In this document: in pieces, positions 27,795-40,067 of the stretch
How positions within the stretch are numbered: the first letter of the stretch is position 1
How the letters are laid out: each line of letters begins with the position of its first letter
From: Sipunculus nudus
Taxonomy: Eukaryota > Annelida > Sipuncula > Golfingiida > Sipunculidae
Direction: 5' to 3'
Length of the DNA stretch: 64,000 nucleotides
NCBI GenBank assembly: GCA_026874595.1
Contig: CM049318.1
Location: 38,895,956 to 38,959,955 of the forward strand
Made by a program: the position numbers and the translations under genes
Notes under the pieces: model-generated
Databases searched by the model: none
Told to the model about the DNA's origin: nothing
Seen by the model: only the letters and a program-made list of their open reading frames with translations

Positions 27795-27925
27795 TCCAAA
27801 ATTCCTTGAAAGTTTCATGAGATTCAGTTCATGATTGCACCAATTATGTTGTGAACAAGCACACACACAAATATAGACACGCTAAAGGGTGTCAACGCCT
27901 GCCCTCCTGGCGAAGGCGATAAAAT
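27795..27925 (+). mobile_element. LINE 3'-end-like relic, copy 2
   Basis: It shares with 15895-16012 the ordered blocks 'ttccttgaaagtttcatgagattcagttca', 'ttatgttgtgaacaagcacacaca' and 'gccctcctggcgaaggc'. The same interpretation applies: a short 3' tail of an RTE/L2-like retrotransposon. Confidence 0.4.
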
Positions 27926-29100
27926 AAAGAATAGTCGTGCCGGCCATGAGAACTAAAATCATCATTCTCCGTCATTTCCTGTATGTGTTGATCGTGCAGA
28001 CAGGGTTAGCATTATTACATAGTTACGTATGTTTATTGGGTTGTCTCTCTCGCAATAATGACCCATAGGCTCCAGAGGAAAGGATTTTAGCACTTTAATC
28101 CTGTCCTGGAAATTAACCGACAACGATATTACAAATGTAGTCCCTGTACATATGCCCTAAATATTCTTCGATTTACGACTGCGGATATGAGGACTTGATT
28201 GTTTTAATGGGTGTGACCGCTAATGTCTGTATACAAGCACTTTGGCAACAATATTTTATAGAAACATGTATGTGTATATTGTTTGCATATACCTATGTTT
28301 ACTTTCAAGTGATTTGTTACTGCCTCCCCCAGTAGGTTTGTGTGTTTCTGTTTTTATTTGTTTGTACAGCCAGTTATGCACGAATAAACCTGGGAATATG
28401 TGCCGGATAAGAGAATGCAAACACGGGTTGTTGGGCTTCCAACATTAGGGACCCCCATATTGCGGAGGCTTGCATTCACCAGAATGCAGATTTCTATTTT
28501 TTTTATTTGATTTGGATGCGATATTTAGCAGAGCATAACAACATGTGTAACTATGAGATTAAACATATACCAGCATATATTGTATACATGATATGAATAA
28601 AGACATAAGAGATATATAATGTATAAGCAAGCTCAGTGTATTTTCTACTATCATACACCAAGACTTTTCCCGTATTGTTTAATTTACACTTTGCATAGAT
28701 TCCCAGTTGGCATATTTAAATGCAAATTACAGTAATAAAGAAAAAAACGGTACTTTTTGAAGATGTGACTAAGACGGGCTCCTTCATCTTCCAGTAAAAG
28801 TGCACAGTCAAAACGATCGCTAGAATTTTATACAAGTATTCTCATAATAAATTTAAGCTTAGCGCCGTGACCCAGAGGCCACTTGTTTCCATTTCTCACT
28901 AGATCCAGCCTATGCATATACCCCCTTCACACTGCTATGGGTCTGCACCGCTTTGTGCCGAAGAAAGGTGCATGTCTGCTGTGGATTAAGCATGGCTTTC
29001 CAGACAGGTGGTTACTGTAACTGTGTTACCGGGGCAGGGTCTTACCAGTAAGGAGTTTATAGGTATCAAGAACATTGCAAAATTAATGTAGGAACTTAAG
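27926..29100. other. Anonymous sequence upstream of promoter-like segment
   Basis: Apart from the short repeat at 28.37 kb, nothing recognisable. Confidence 0.3.
28372..28445 (+). repeat. Short dispersed repeat, copy 2
   Basis: About 70 bases matching the reverse complement of 15729-15805. It lies within otherwise anonymous AT-rich sequence. Confidence 0.6.
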
Positions 29101-29129
29101 TTGACGGCTGCAATGAAAAACAGTCATGC

Positions 29130-29180
29130 CGTGACGTCACACCCTCCAGGTTATAAACAGGTTGCACGCTTGTTGTACGT
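29130..29180 (+). promoter_or_regulatory. Promoter-like: perfect CRE and TATA box
   Basis: GTGACGTCAC at 29131-29140 contains the palindromic cAMP-response element TGACGTCA. TATAAA follows at 29152-29157, which would place a start site near 29180-29188. The next 50 bases end in a strong splice donor. The order CRE, TATA, short exon and donor is what a first exon of a regulated gene looks like. No transcript evidence is available, so this remains a prediction. Confidence 0.45.
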
Positions 29181-29235
29181 CGTCCTGGTATGAGGTGTTA
29201 CAAAGTGTAAATTCATATTTGTTACGTTTCACCAG
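29180..29235 (+). other. Predicted non-coding first exon
   Basis: The segment ends with the near-consensus donor CAG|GTGAGC at 29235/29236. The only ATG (29190) opens a 7-codon frame including the stop, so any encoded product lies in later exons. The start is estimated from the TATA box. Confidence 0.4.
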
Positions 29236-29436
29236 GTGAGCAAGGAAATTACAAAATTTTTGATAAAACAGAGAGGTTATTATCAAACGACATTTTATTT
29301 CCGATGATCTAAAACTCGTATATGCAAAATGAGGTCTTATAGGGAACGAAACAGTTCGGCACTAAGTAATGTTTCTGATATATTTGCTGAATATCTAATT
29401 GTTCATTTTTACTAACTTTTATTTTTATATTTTCAG

Positions 29437-29504
29437 TGAGCCAGTGAGAAGCTGATTATTTCCAGATGCATACAGCAGTGCACTGCTTGTCAGAGTAATC
29501 CAAG
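29437..29504 (+). other. Predicted second leader exon
   Basis: It is preceded by a canonical branch point TACTAAC (29410-29416), a T-rich tract and the acceptor TTTTCAG at 29430-29436. It ends in the donor AAG|GTTAGT at 29504/29505. It is 68 bases long and contains only a short ATG frame (TAA after 10 codons), so it fits a 5' leader exon. It would splice to something further right; the acceptor at 56696 before the GPCR is one candidate. Confidence 0.4.
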
Positions 29505-31010
29505 GTTAGTGATCCTTAAGTTATATACACATTTGCAATAACATGTGCATTATCTCATTCAATATGAGACTGACTTCGTCGGTGACATAAGACTATATTA
29601 ACCTCCACCTTTACCTTACCCTTACGCCATTATTTCATTCTTGCAGAATGCGAAAAGTGTTTTAGCCAACATGTCTTGGCACACGGACTTGCTGTCACCA
29701 ATTCAACTGTTTTATACGTTGTTATAGTTCTGTGTTTGGGCTAACACAGTCCACCTGTGTCTCTTTACCATAACAAGAATGCATAACCAAGAATCTGATC
29801 TTGTGCATTAGCGACAAGTTTCAAACAAGGAGAAATAAAAAAGAAAGATAATAGATAAAAAAAACTTTTGGAAGCTTGAAAAATATGAATTTGTAAATTC
29901 GCACGATACGGCCACCAGATGGCGTGCGCGCTATGTTATATTTTGCACCAATGATCGCGCCCGATGCAAGATTTTGTCCTACTTGTGTAAAGGAGTAACC
30001 AAACGGTTTCAGTACGAAATATTGGCAGATAGCGTAACATGTTCAGGAGAAAACGCAATTTTTCAAGTTTATCTAACATCCTTCATTTGTGAATAGGTCG
30101 CTTTAACAATAAACAACATGCTTGATTCAGTAAGTTAGTGGCTTAAACAAGTAACAAACATGCAGACTCTTCAGATATAGGATATATTACAGGAAAGGTA
30201 AAATACACAAAGTGGACGTTGTCACAGGCCAGCGGATACTCTAATATTTAATAGAAATACTTGTAATATCGTGTTTTCACGGCCAATTAATCTCCACATG
30301 TTAATCAATATGTTAATTTAAAATTAAGCCATATGTATTATATATAGTCGAACATGGGTGTAGGTTTCTAGAATATATCATCTTGATCTCAGTACTAGTC
30401 AGTTAGCCCGTGGGTTATGGTTGTAAGTGGACATATAAGTGGATTTAGCAAAAAACATGTCATGTGTGATTTCAATCACTCAAATAAATATTAGCCATTA
30501 CTGCCTCGGGAAAACGAACCCCATTTTATCGCCACATATCATAAACGAATCCTTTAAAGCAATTACTCCGTCCGTGGCCGTCAATCCGTCAGGGGGCGAG
30601 GAATTCACATATTCTCTGCCCCCTTTCGTCATGTCGGTTACATAAACTGGAGTGTCTTGGTTAAAGGAGATGTTTGCTCTCCCCTCGAGTCCAGATGGAA
30701 CACTTTTAGGGTGAGAGTAAATCAACTATGACATTAAATTTTATCAACAACTGAATGAGACAACTGCATTTAAATTTTTCCAAATGTGGCCGAAGACGGT
30801 ATTTTCGCCATGCAGGATAAATAGTTGGACGTCATATAATTTAAAGATCTCACAGAGAGGATAAAGGATTTTAGAAAAGAGGGCTAAGTCTCATAGACAG
30901 CCGGCAGCAAAGTTGTTGCTAGGCTGGAACTGCCGAGGGGCTGTGAAGGAAGGTGTACCCTCTCCCATGGTGTAGGGACATTTTTAAAGTTTAATAGGGG
31001 TAGTTTCGTA
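29505..31010. other. Anonymous sequence (possibly intronic)
   Basis: No recognisable exon or repeat. The overlapping open frames on both strands at 30439-30725 show no motif. Confidence 0.3.
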
Positions 31011-31011
31011 G

Positions 31012-33352
31012 CTGTTTTTAACTCAGCTGACTTTCAGTCATGCTGGGCTATAGCGATGGGTCTTTGTCCGTCGTCCTTCCGTCTGTCCGTCCGGCCGGCC
31101 GTCCGGCCGTTAGCAGGGCACAAATCGTAACCCTAGGGGCTAGGGCCATGAACCCTATGCAGTCTTAGAGGTTCTAAAAAGATCTCCTTGCAAACCTGAA
31201 ATTTGGTCACTGCGACCTATATTCTCGAAGTTATGGGATGTGTTTGCACCCCCCAGAAATAATTCTTTTAGCCAAAATTTTTATCCCAAACCTTCCATCT
31301 TTCACATACAGCTCACCTACCAACAGGGGAAGAACAATAATTATTTGGAGGTTACAAGGTCAAAGTTCAAGGTCACAGAATTAACTTCTTTGAAAAGTCT
31401 GTGGATGCATTTTAAGCCAAACCTTTCATCCCAATTCTTTGATCTTTCACATATAGCTCACCTACTAAGTGGGAGAAGAATCCTATAGATGTTGAGGTCA
31501 CAAGGTCAAAGGTCAGGGTCACAGGATCCACTTCTTTGGAAAGGTTGTGGACACATTTCAAGCTAGACCTTTCATTCCAAACCTTTCAGCACTGATATCG
31601 CTTCTCTGCCAACAGGAGAAAAGACCTGTTGATTTTGAGGTCAAAGGTCAAGTTCACAGCACCCTCTTCTTGCGTGGAGTCATTTTCAGGCAAACTTTTC
31701 AATCTATACTTTCCATCTGTCATATATGGCTTACCTACCAATAGGGGAAGAAGCCTATTGAAGTTGAGTTCAAAAGGTCAAAGGTCAAGGTAACAATATT
31801 GTTCTAAATGCTTGTGAACATATTTCAAGTGAAACTGTTTAACCCAAACCTTCAGTCTTTCACATATGCCACATCTATGCATCACTCAATGTGATTCAAA
31901 CTTCATATTAATGGGTCTTTTTGCATGAAGAAATAACTAATTGATTTTTCACTCATTGGTTGCCAAGTAATTACACCCGGCCAGATGATATTGGTTAGTA
32001 GTTACCCATCATTTAGAAAGAATCCAGTTGATATGTGGGGAAAAGGCCAAGGTCATGGGTCAGGTCAACTTATTTTGTAGACCATCTCTATTTTTCTTGT
32101 ATATATAAGCTTGCACTCCAGCTGGTACATCTCACCGTGTGGCTGTAATTGTGAGTGACACTGGTGACATATGACTCCCTTTTGTATCAGGCTATTAAGT
32201 GATAAGGCTTGAGTGATAAGTACCTCGTTACTGCATAACAAAACACTGTTGTTGGAATACTTCAGCCAGGAATTAACACTATGAGAGTATAGTATTAAGG
32301 TTTAGCTACTGATTTATAAGATGATGGGAACATTTTGCAGTTTATTTTATGGAATCATAGCAATAAACTTATTTTCCTAGATATCTGAATATATAAATCA
32401 CCACATATAAAAGCAAGTGTTTGTTTTCATAATATGTGGATGTGTACTTGATTTAGGATGGCTTTATTTTATTACAAGACTCTTAGTCATGCTTTCTGCA
32501 TTTCTTTTCTTTCAGGTTTTGCAATTTACCAACCCTGATGACCCCATTGAAAAGCAGAGTGATAATAAAAAATATTGGACCTACACTTTTACATTTGCAT
32601 ATCTGTAAATCTGATATGAGCGCCTGAACATGCCTTTTGAATTGTTTTGGACATTCATTACTGTAACATCATTTGGAGAATTTGCCCCAAGTTTGGTCTC
32701 TTATTGGAGGATGTGTGATATCAAATGTCAGACTTGTCAGAAATCCATTATGTCTGCCAGTTATGTCTGCCAATTTTTGGTCCGATTTAGAGAATGGTTG
32801 TTGTCTGATTTCAGACCTGTCAGAAGTCCAAAATGGCCACCAGGCAACCATCTTTAAATTCCTTTTGATCATATTATCTCAAGAACTGTTAAAGTGAATG
32901 CAGTCGGACGTATATTAATGTAATCTTGCAAAGGATTGGGTCAAATATTTCTTAATAAATATTATCATCATATATGAAAGTGCAGTACAGTTGGCTTGTA
33001 TTGAATAAAAATTCATACAGAAGCACCTGTTTCTCAATAATTCTTGCATGGATTTCCTTGATTTTTTGCTATATATTTTGATCTTATATTTGCCCTTTGT
33101 GGTGTTCCTTTTGAGACTGACAGGTATCAAGTAAGCTATGGGAATAGTTCTGGATACCTTAACAATCAAACATTTTCCTCAGACCATCAATTCACTGTGT
33201 TTTAACCAGACAAAGGTGATATATATTTCTGTTGTCGTAGAAAATTTCAACAAAATGGCATATTGGTTCCTCAAAATTTGACTGGAAGTTGTGAATCTCA
33301 GCCCATGATGTCGCAGGTCATGCTTGGCAGCTGAGCGTCATGACCCATGGGT
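31012..33352 (+). repeat. Long dispersed repeat, copy 1 (pairs with 59.6 kb)
   Basis: The head 'ctcagctgactttcagtcatgctgggctatagcgatgggtct' is followed by a GTCCGTCCGGCC-rich stretch. Next come a zone of AGGTCAAAGGTCA-type blocks (31350-31800) and an AT-rich body. The end is 'catgacccatgggtcacttgtt', whose core GACCCATGGGTC is a palindrome. It is nearly collinear with 59586-62077. Relative to that copy it lacks about 45 bases at about 31945 and about 50 bases near 32770. No protein is recognised; the 63-codon frame conserved in both copies (32417-32608) carries no known domain. Confidence 0.85.
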
Positions 33353-33416
33353 CACTTGTTAGTATTTTCTGCCCATATTATTCTGATTTCTGATATCTTT
33401 GTGTTACCTTAGAGCC

Positions 33417-33765
33417 CGGCTTTTGTGGCTCAGGGGTAGAGCACAGAACTCAAAGCCGGGAGATCGTGAGTTCCAATCTTAGCCGAGAAGGTGAGATTCT
33501 TTACGGTCGGCCCTAACCTATGGTGAGCGCTCTGCAGGCTTAATGGAGAGACTGTGGCCAATAGTCGTGGTTAACTCACAAACGAGGGCGCCTTTCGGGG
33601 GTTCGTCGCTGTTATGGCCCAGCAATGGGGATAACACACAGCCATGCAGGACCCGCAGGGGTTGTACACCGAACCTGGTTGACACCAGGATAATCAAGTA
33701 TAGGCCCCTGTCACATAGTCCGAAACCGAAATGGAACTCTGCAGAATTACTTAGTTAAACATGCA
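33417..33765 (+). mobile_element. tRNA-derived SINE
   Basis: The 5' end resembles a tRNA gene, with an A box TGGCTCAGGGG at 33426-33436 and a B box GAGTTCCAATC at 33468-33478. These are the internal RNA polymerase III promoter elements. Folding to a proper cloverleaf with an anticodon stem is poor, so it is not a working tRNA gene. About 260 bases of GC-richer body follow, ending in AT-rich sequence near 33765. The whole lies 65 bases beyond the long repeat. Confidence 0.6.
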
Positions 33766-36345
33766 AGGATTAAAAAATTACCTCCACCCAGAAAAAAAAA
33801 CTGAGAGTCCCCCCCCCCCCTTAAAAAGACCCTCCCTTATATATAGTACTGGAATTTCCATGCAAGAAATGCATAAAATCAAAGAAAGTGCAATTTTATA
33901 TAATACGTACAATACACATGATATAAAACCCGTGGCAACCTTTAAGCTGCGAAATCGCTCATTGCTTAAATAGAGTTTTATTCATGCTTCTCATCTCTGG
34001 AATCGTCTTCTGAGTATTTAAGGTGCGGCACAGAAATACTGCATAAGCAGCTACACAAGTTTACTATTCGATAATATTTCGTACACATTGAAGCTCAGAA
34101 TCATACACATTTTTAAAATAATCGTTACTTGAATTTTATTTTTAACCACCTATGCTTTTGAAAATAGTAGGTGATAATGCTGAACGTTTATGCGGTGTGT
34201 AAGAGTATATATCATGTATTTTATTTTCATAAATGTATGCACGTACACACACATGTATAATAGATTCCTTTGTCCGTGATATTTCCTGAATCCCATTGAA
34301 AAATAGCAGGGCATGCTGAAACAGAGTTTGGTAAGATATATATGCAAAGAGAACATAAATGAAATGTATAAAACAAAGGAATAAATTTACACGTGATAGT
34401 ATTCTTTCTTCCAGTCTGATGCCTTTGCAAGACATGTGGAGAAGCGGTAAATTCTCATGGCCAAAAATCTGTACATTTGCCTTTATTCACACACCTTTTA
34501 CGTGATCAGCTGAACGTAGGGATATTTAAATTAAATATATGTGAGTGTATAACCCTCGGGGAATAGTTACACCTACACCTGGTACCGCAATTTACGTGAC
34601 TGTTATCTTCGTCATCATTATAGGCTTTTCATGTGATCCGAAAACAACCGAATTACTCATATACTCCCCGGAAAACGAAACTTATTAGAGGATGATACGT
34701 GACTCAAGATTTAATGGTCCTATTTACTTTTTTTCTAAAAATAAGTAATTATCATATGGAGTATACCTACCAGATGTTTTGTAAATTATTTTTATGATCT
34801 ATTGTTCTTCTCTTTTTATATGTTCGACAAACCGTGAAAATGAAAGATTGGGTAATCACAAAATTGATATTTTTGATGATATTTTTTAACTTAAAAGACC
34901 ACTAAAAAGTATGATTTTAGGGAAAATGTTATCAGGTTGGTAATGGTTTTTGAAAAATACTGTTTAATCCATTAAATAACTTTATAGTACATTTTGAAAA
35001 TTTCTGGGCCAATATTTGGCTAATTTTTGTAATGTTCAGGGAGTAAAAGAAAACTACTGAATAACAATACCAATTACTGTTCAGGGTATACAATAATAAA
35101 ACAAAAAGTGATAATTTAACATTACTGTATGATTTGACATATAATATTTTGATGTTTACGGAGCCGGTTGCTCCTATGTCCCACCAATGTGGGTTGTTTA
35201 TACGGTAAGTTCCAAGTGTACATCTCCGATTGCCAAAGAGGATTTCTGAGAGGGGCTTCGGCTACCTACACTCAAATGTGATAACGCCAGTGCTTGTTTG
35301 GCCGTCAGCAACAGGCAATACAATAATATTTCCTTAGCGCTGGTACCCCCGTGGGGATATGAAAACGGACCGCCATGTGGACTTAACCTGTCTCAGGGCA
35401 TCTGACGGACAAATACTCCCAGCTCCAGCAAACAGGATCAGCATGTTACTTTAAACTAGCCGTGAAATATACATGAAATCCTCAATTTTTCTATATTTTC
35501 ATACCAGTTTCCCTAAAATTTATGTTAGCATTTTTAGACAATGAGGCACCTGACGTTATATGTAGAACCCTTTTCGTCATTTGTTCTAAATTAAACTGCA
35601 TTGTAATTGGCTCAATGAAGACCGGATATTGCAGAATACAGTGAAATCCTACCTTACCTGTGGAATGTGATACAAAATCGCATGTGCCATTTACTTCGCG
35701 TTCGGTAAAACAGTGCGATATTGGCCCGATGATGTAAAAAAACCGCTGCAATCGAAGGTTATATATATGGTGACCAGAACACATTGGCGCCATTTCACGC
35801 GAGGTATGCGGATCCAATTCTTTCCAGAGAACCCCATGTTACCACGTGTCCCAAATCGCATACCGCGATCCAATTCTCCACAGAGAATCCCATTTTCCCA
35901 TGTCTCATACGGCATGTGTCATGACGGTTTATTAGGTTTATTTTAAAACACCTGGAGCGAAAAAAAAAATCCGCATACCATCCACCCGGTAAACACAGCT
36001 TAATGCGTTTATTTTCTGTGCCATCAGAAATGTTCGCGATGGTAAGGCGGATATGTAAAAAATTTATGGTAAGCAGTCATGTGACCGAATGTCATCAAAT
36101 CAAATTATCACAATAATATCGTAGTCAGCATCTGGGAACTTTGTTTTAAGTTGTAGTATTGGAGATTTTAATGGTGTTAACACGATCCTGGTTAAAACAT
36201 TTTTATTATACTTCGTTTGGGAAAATCGCTATCTTGGTTTAAATTATCACATTATCTGCATGGTTTGATGTCCAGCAGGGAGATTATTTATTTACGACAG
36301 ACTCTAATGTTGTATAATTATCGAGGTATCACTGGAAAAAGCCAA
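33766..36345. other. Anonymous sequence
   Basis: A C12 tract is at 33809-33820. At about 35808-35930 there are two imperfect tandem copies of a 60-base unit ('gatccaattct...cagagaa.cccat.tt.cca'). No gene is recognised. Confidence 0.35.
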
Positions 36346-36349
36346 GCCA

Positions 36350-36750
36350 TTCTTGTGTCCCCAGACAAAGTCGGGGATAATATGGTTTTAGCACGGTCAC
36401 GCCGCCTCCATTCTGTGAGCGCGATTACTAAAAAAGTGTTGCACGGATCTTTATCAAACTCGACATGTGTATAGATATTGGTGAGAGGACGACGCCTATA
36501 TAAAGTTGAGTCATTACCTCTAAAAAAAGTGACTTTGGCTCTGAATAGGTCCATTTTTGGTGAAAATCACACAATTCTTAAATGTCTCACGAAAGATTAT
36601 ATGGGTTGGTCCTAAAATCAGATTGACCGAAGATCTTGAATAGCGTTATTATGTACTGTAAACTGCATGGTCGCGCCACCTATTATTCTTTTCTTGACAG
36701 TTCTGTGAGCATTTTAAGTAAAAAACTAATGGACAGATTTCTTTCATTTC
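36350..36750 (+). repeat. Second copy of the CCCCAGACAAAGTCGGGG repeat
   Basis: It is collinear with 22209-22690 through the blocks 'tccccagacaaagtcgggg', 'gaggacgacgcctat', 'gaataggtccatttttgg', 'gccacctattattctt' and 'ctaatggacagatttctt'. It lacks the CCG expansion and the 288-bp array. The copies are diverged, so the family is old. Confidence 0.65.
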
Positions 36751-37432
36751 AAAGAGTTTCTACAAAAGGACAACCCCATATTCTGCTTAACAAAAGAAGG
36801 ACAAATGTTTCTACTATTAGCATATCCTGACCATGCATGGTTTAACATAGGGGACTGGGTAGGAATTTCTTCTAGGATAAGACCCGATCATTGCACAGTG
36901 GAATATAAGCGGATTCGGAGACAAAACCGATTCTGTCATTTAGCTATTATAAAGCAGAGCAAACTAAATAGTTTCTTCGGAGAGAAACCCGAGCCTGGTT
37001 CTCATTAAAACATGATAGGATTTGAGTTTGACAGTATTATAACACAACCGGAACGTTTGTCTCCGCGTACCTTAGGTGAGGCCTTTTTCTCTATAAAAGA
37101 CAGGAAATATGACTAAAACTAACACGGTGTGAAGTATGTTGCTGACTCGAAACTACATGTATAGTTTAAACAGCAGAAAACGTTGTTATTGTAACCTGAT
37201 TCGCAGTTTACATTTTCCGGCCGTACAGTGTCAGATGATGTTGATAGTTTTTTTTTTTTAATATTTGATAACAGTTATTATTTAGAGAGCATTTATGTCA
37301 ATAATTTTATCTCATGAATATGACAGTCTGTATACAAGAAAAGTTTATTAACAATTGTGATATTTATAGGTTTTTTAGTATATTCTCATCATAGAATGAT
37401 GGTTATACTTGTTTTATTACGTTCTAACCTAT
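36751..37432. other. Anonymous sequence
   Basis: Nothing recognisable between the two repeats. Confidence 0.3.
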
Positions 37433-38188
37433 TTTTTTTAAGCTCAGATGACTGTTTAGTCATTGGAGCTATAGCGATCACTCTTTGTTCTTCGTCCGGC
37501 CATCTGTCCGTTAACAGGGCGCAAAAAAAGTGTATGTAAACAAGTCACAAAATGTAACTGTTTGTTCTAAAATCATCTTACTTGATATCCAGGGAGGTTT
37601 GTAAAAAATGTCTTTGGAAACCTGAAATCAGGTCTCTGTAACCCATATTCTCTGAGCTATGGGGCTTAAAAGCGACCCCAGCTTAACTGAAATTTGATAC
37701 CAAAGCAGGACACAAATCATGACAATTGGACCTAGAATCTTCTTACTTTAAATTCAGAGAGGTCCAGAATAATTTACTTGGAAACTTGGAATTTGGTCTC
37801 TGTTATCCGTATTCTCTGAGCTATGGGGCTAAGAAGCACCCTCCCCCCTCCCAAAATAATTGGAAAATTGATACCAAAGTAGAGCACAAATCATTACTAT
37901 TGAACCTAGAATCTTCTTACTTTACACCCTGAGATTTCCTCATAAGTTCTCCCCAGAAACCTGAAAATGGGTCATTGTAACCTGTATTATCAGAGTTTTG
38001 GGGTATGTATTAGCACCCTGAAAATAATGCAAGATCCACACAAATAGCCAGGTTCCTAAGAGAAAGGCTGGCTGGATTGTCATCAAATTTGATGATCATG
38101 ACGAATGATGCCACTAACATTATCTCGATAAGCTGCCTGGGCAAAGACTTATTGTCAACATGTCATGACCCATGGGTCACTTATTTTT
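37433..38188 (+). repeat. Diverged third relative of the long repeat
   Basis: The head 'aagctcagatgactgtttagtcattggagctatagcgat' and the tail 'catgacccatgggtcactta' match the ends of the 31.0-33.35 kb copy. The body differs and contains its own tandem blocks of roughly 190 bases ('gaatcttcttactt', 'tattctctgagctatggggct'). It shows that the family has defined ends with variable cores. Confidence 0.6.
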
Positions 38189-38189
38189 T

Positions 38190-39033
38190 TATATATATAA
38201 ATGCATTCAGAAAAATTGTCATAAATATAGAAATTTAGGAGAACTTACTGTAGAGAGCAGTGTTAGTAATTTGTCGGTGGGAGCTCCAAGTTAGCTTACC
38301 TAAATTAAATGAATACTTTTGTGCAAATATTCAAAGCTACTAAGGGATACATGTATTTAGATTTAATAAGAATATCTTCCTTCCTCTTTTAAATTAGCTG
38401 GGTTATAACGCACAAATATTATAGATACAAACAGTTTCTTAAATATGAGGTTAGTCACTTTACTAATATTAAATATGTATGTTGGTCAACTCTGTTGGAA
38501 GAATTTTAGCAATATATGATACTGAATATCATGTAATTTTCCTTACCTTTAACCCTAATCAGCAACTGTGGTAAGTAAAGGTCTTTCAGTATAATTGTTT
38601 CACAGAAAGATTGTGATTCTTATTGTACCAAGATATTGTCTCATATTAAATACATTCAGGAAAATTGTCAGAAATATAGACATTTTGAGGAATTTGTTGA
38701 AAAGGACAATGTTGGTTTTTATCCAGTCATCTTAAAATGAAGGACTATTTCTGTATGTTTAGGCTTGACAGATATCAAAGGGTCCTAATTTAATATTTTA
38801 AACATTGAATCAGGGATTTTCTTTTTATTAATTTCGTATAACTTTGTTTAATCACAGAAAGACATTGATATTAATGGGGTCAGTGAGGAATATTATTGAT
38901 CAAATATTAACAGGCATATATTACATTGATTGAATTATAATGATTATAACTGTATGTATTGGAAGCAGGAGTGTTTACTCTTTATATAGATTTATGGATA
39001 CATACTTAGAAAATTAGACCATTCATCAGATTA

Positions 39034-39075
<42 letters not shown>

Positions 39076-40067
39076 ACATTGTATAAGAGAAGATTGATAT
39101 GAATTGGGGCAATGTATTGTGGAAATATATAGGTAAATGATAATACTAAACATGCAAGTTGTTCACTGGGGTAGAACAATCTTGATAATTATTAAGCATT
39201 ATATGTTTAGTTACTAGACTTAACTTTTATTTTATATATTTATTTATTTATTTATCTTTCAGACTTTAGTTTGTACTATTATTTATTAAGGTTTTTGGGT
39301 ATGTTGGCATCATAGGAAGACATCTGAGGTGATATGAGTCTTATTTTTTCCTAAAATATCAAGTGTAACACACAGAGAGTTACCTATTTTGAATAAGTTA
39401 ATTTTTTTTAATGAAATAGGCACTTTGATACATATTAATATCATAGAAATATATGGATATATTAATTTGTTAAGGTGAAAACAGTCACCTAAGTAATACT
39501 AAAGCTGTCAATCAAATGAAATCAAATAATAATGGTTATATATGAATTAGAATTAAGATATTTATACACCAGGAAAAGCTAGATACATTAATTTGTAAAT
39601 TCGAGATTAGTTATAAAAAAAAAATAATAATTTAAAACAAAATCAGAATACTAGAAGAAAGAAAATATTTACTAAGATATAGATTAAATTTGGGTTAGTT
39701 GTTAAAAAATAAATATAAGAAAGGGGCAAGCCTGTCAGAAGTCCTTTTGCTGACATGACGATGAATAGACCTGAGAGAATAAGGTTTTCCTCAGGTTTAG
39801 GATGGATCAAGATGATCCATGTAACCTTTAGCTTACTAAGCTTAGTACAAGGAAGTAAACTAAAGGCTACAACTTGTTGGGCTTATTTAAGAAAAAACAT
39901 TAGATTAAAATGTTACAAAGATACTAAAACCAACAAGATTACTTTTTTAATTAGTTTATTTTTCCATTTGCACATGCAAACAAATTTATTAATATACAAA
40001 CTCAAATCACTTGTTTATCTCCCAGTAAAGTATTTATGGTTAAAGAGTAATATTTGTGTTATTTGTG
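38190..40067 (+). other. AT-rich zone 5' of the LINE; possible 5' UTR
   Basis: Two copies of a block ('cattcag(a/g)aaaattgtca(t/g)aaatatag') start at about 38204 and 38653, which could be diverged promoter monomers of the LINE. A T32 run sits at 39040-39071. No ORF1-like protein (RNA-binding or zinc-knuckle) is visible, so the element lacks a recognisable first ORF or is truncated before ORF2. Confidence 0.3.

Noticed and set aside
32417-32608. 63-codon frame also present at 61036-61227
   Set aside because: Conserved only because the whole repeat is duplicated; no domain, and the similarity is not limited to coding positions.
33421-33492. Functional tRNA gene
   Set aside because: A and B boxes are present but the anticodon and acceptor stems do not pair properly; a SINE head explains it better.
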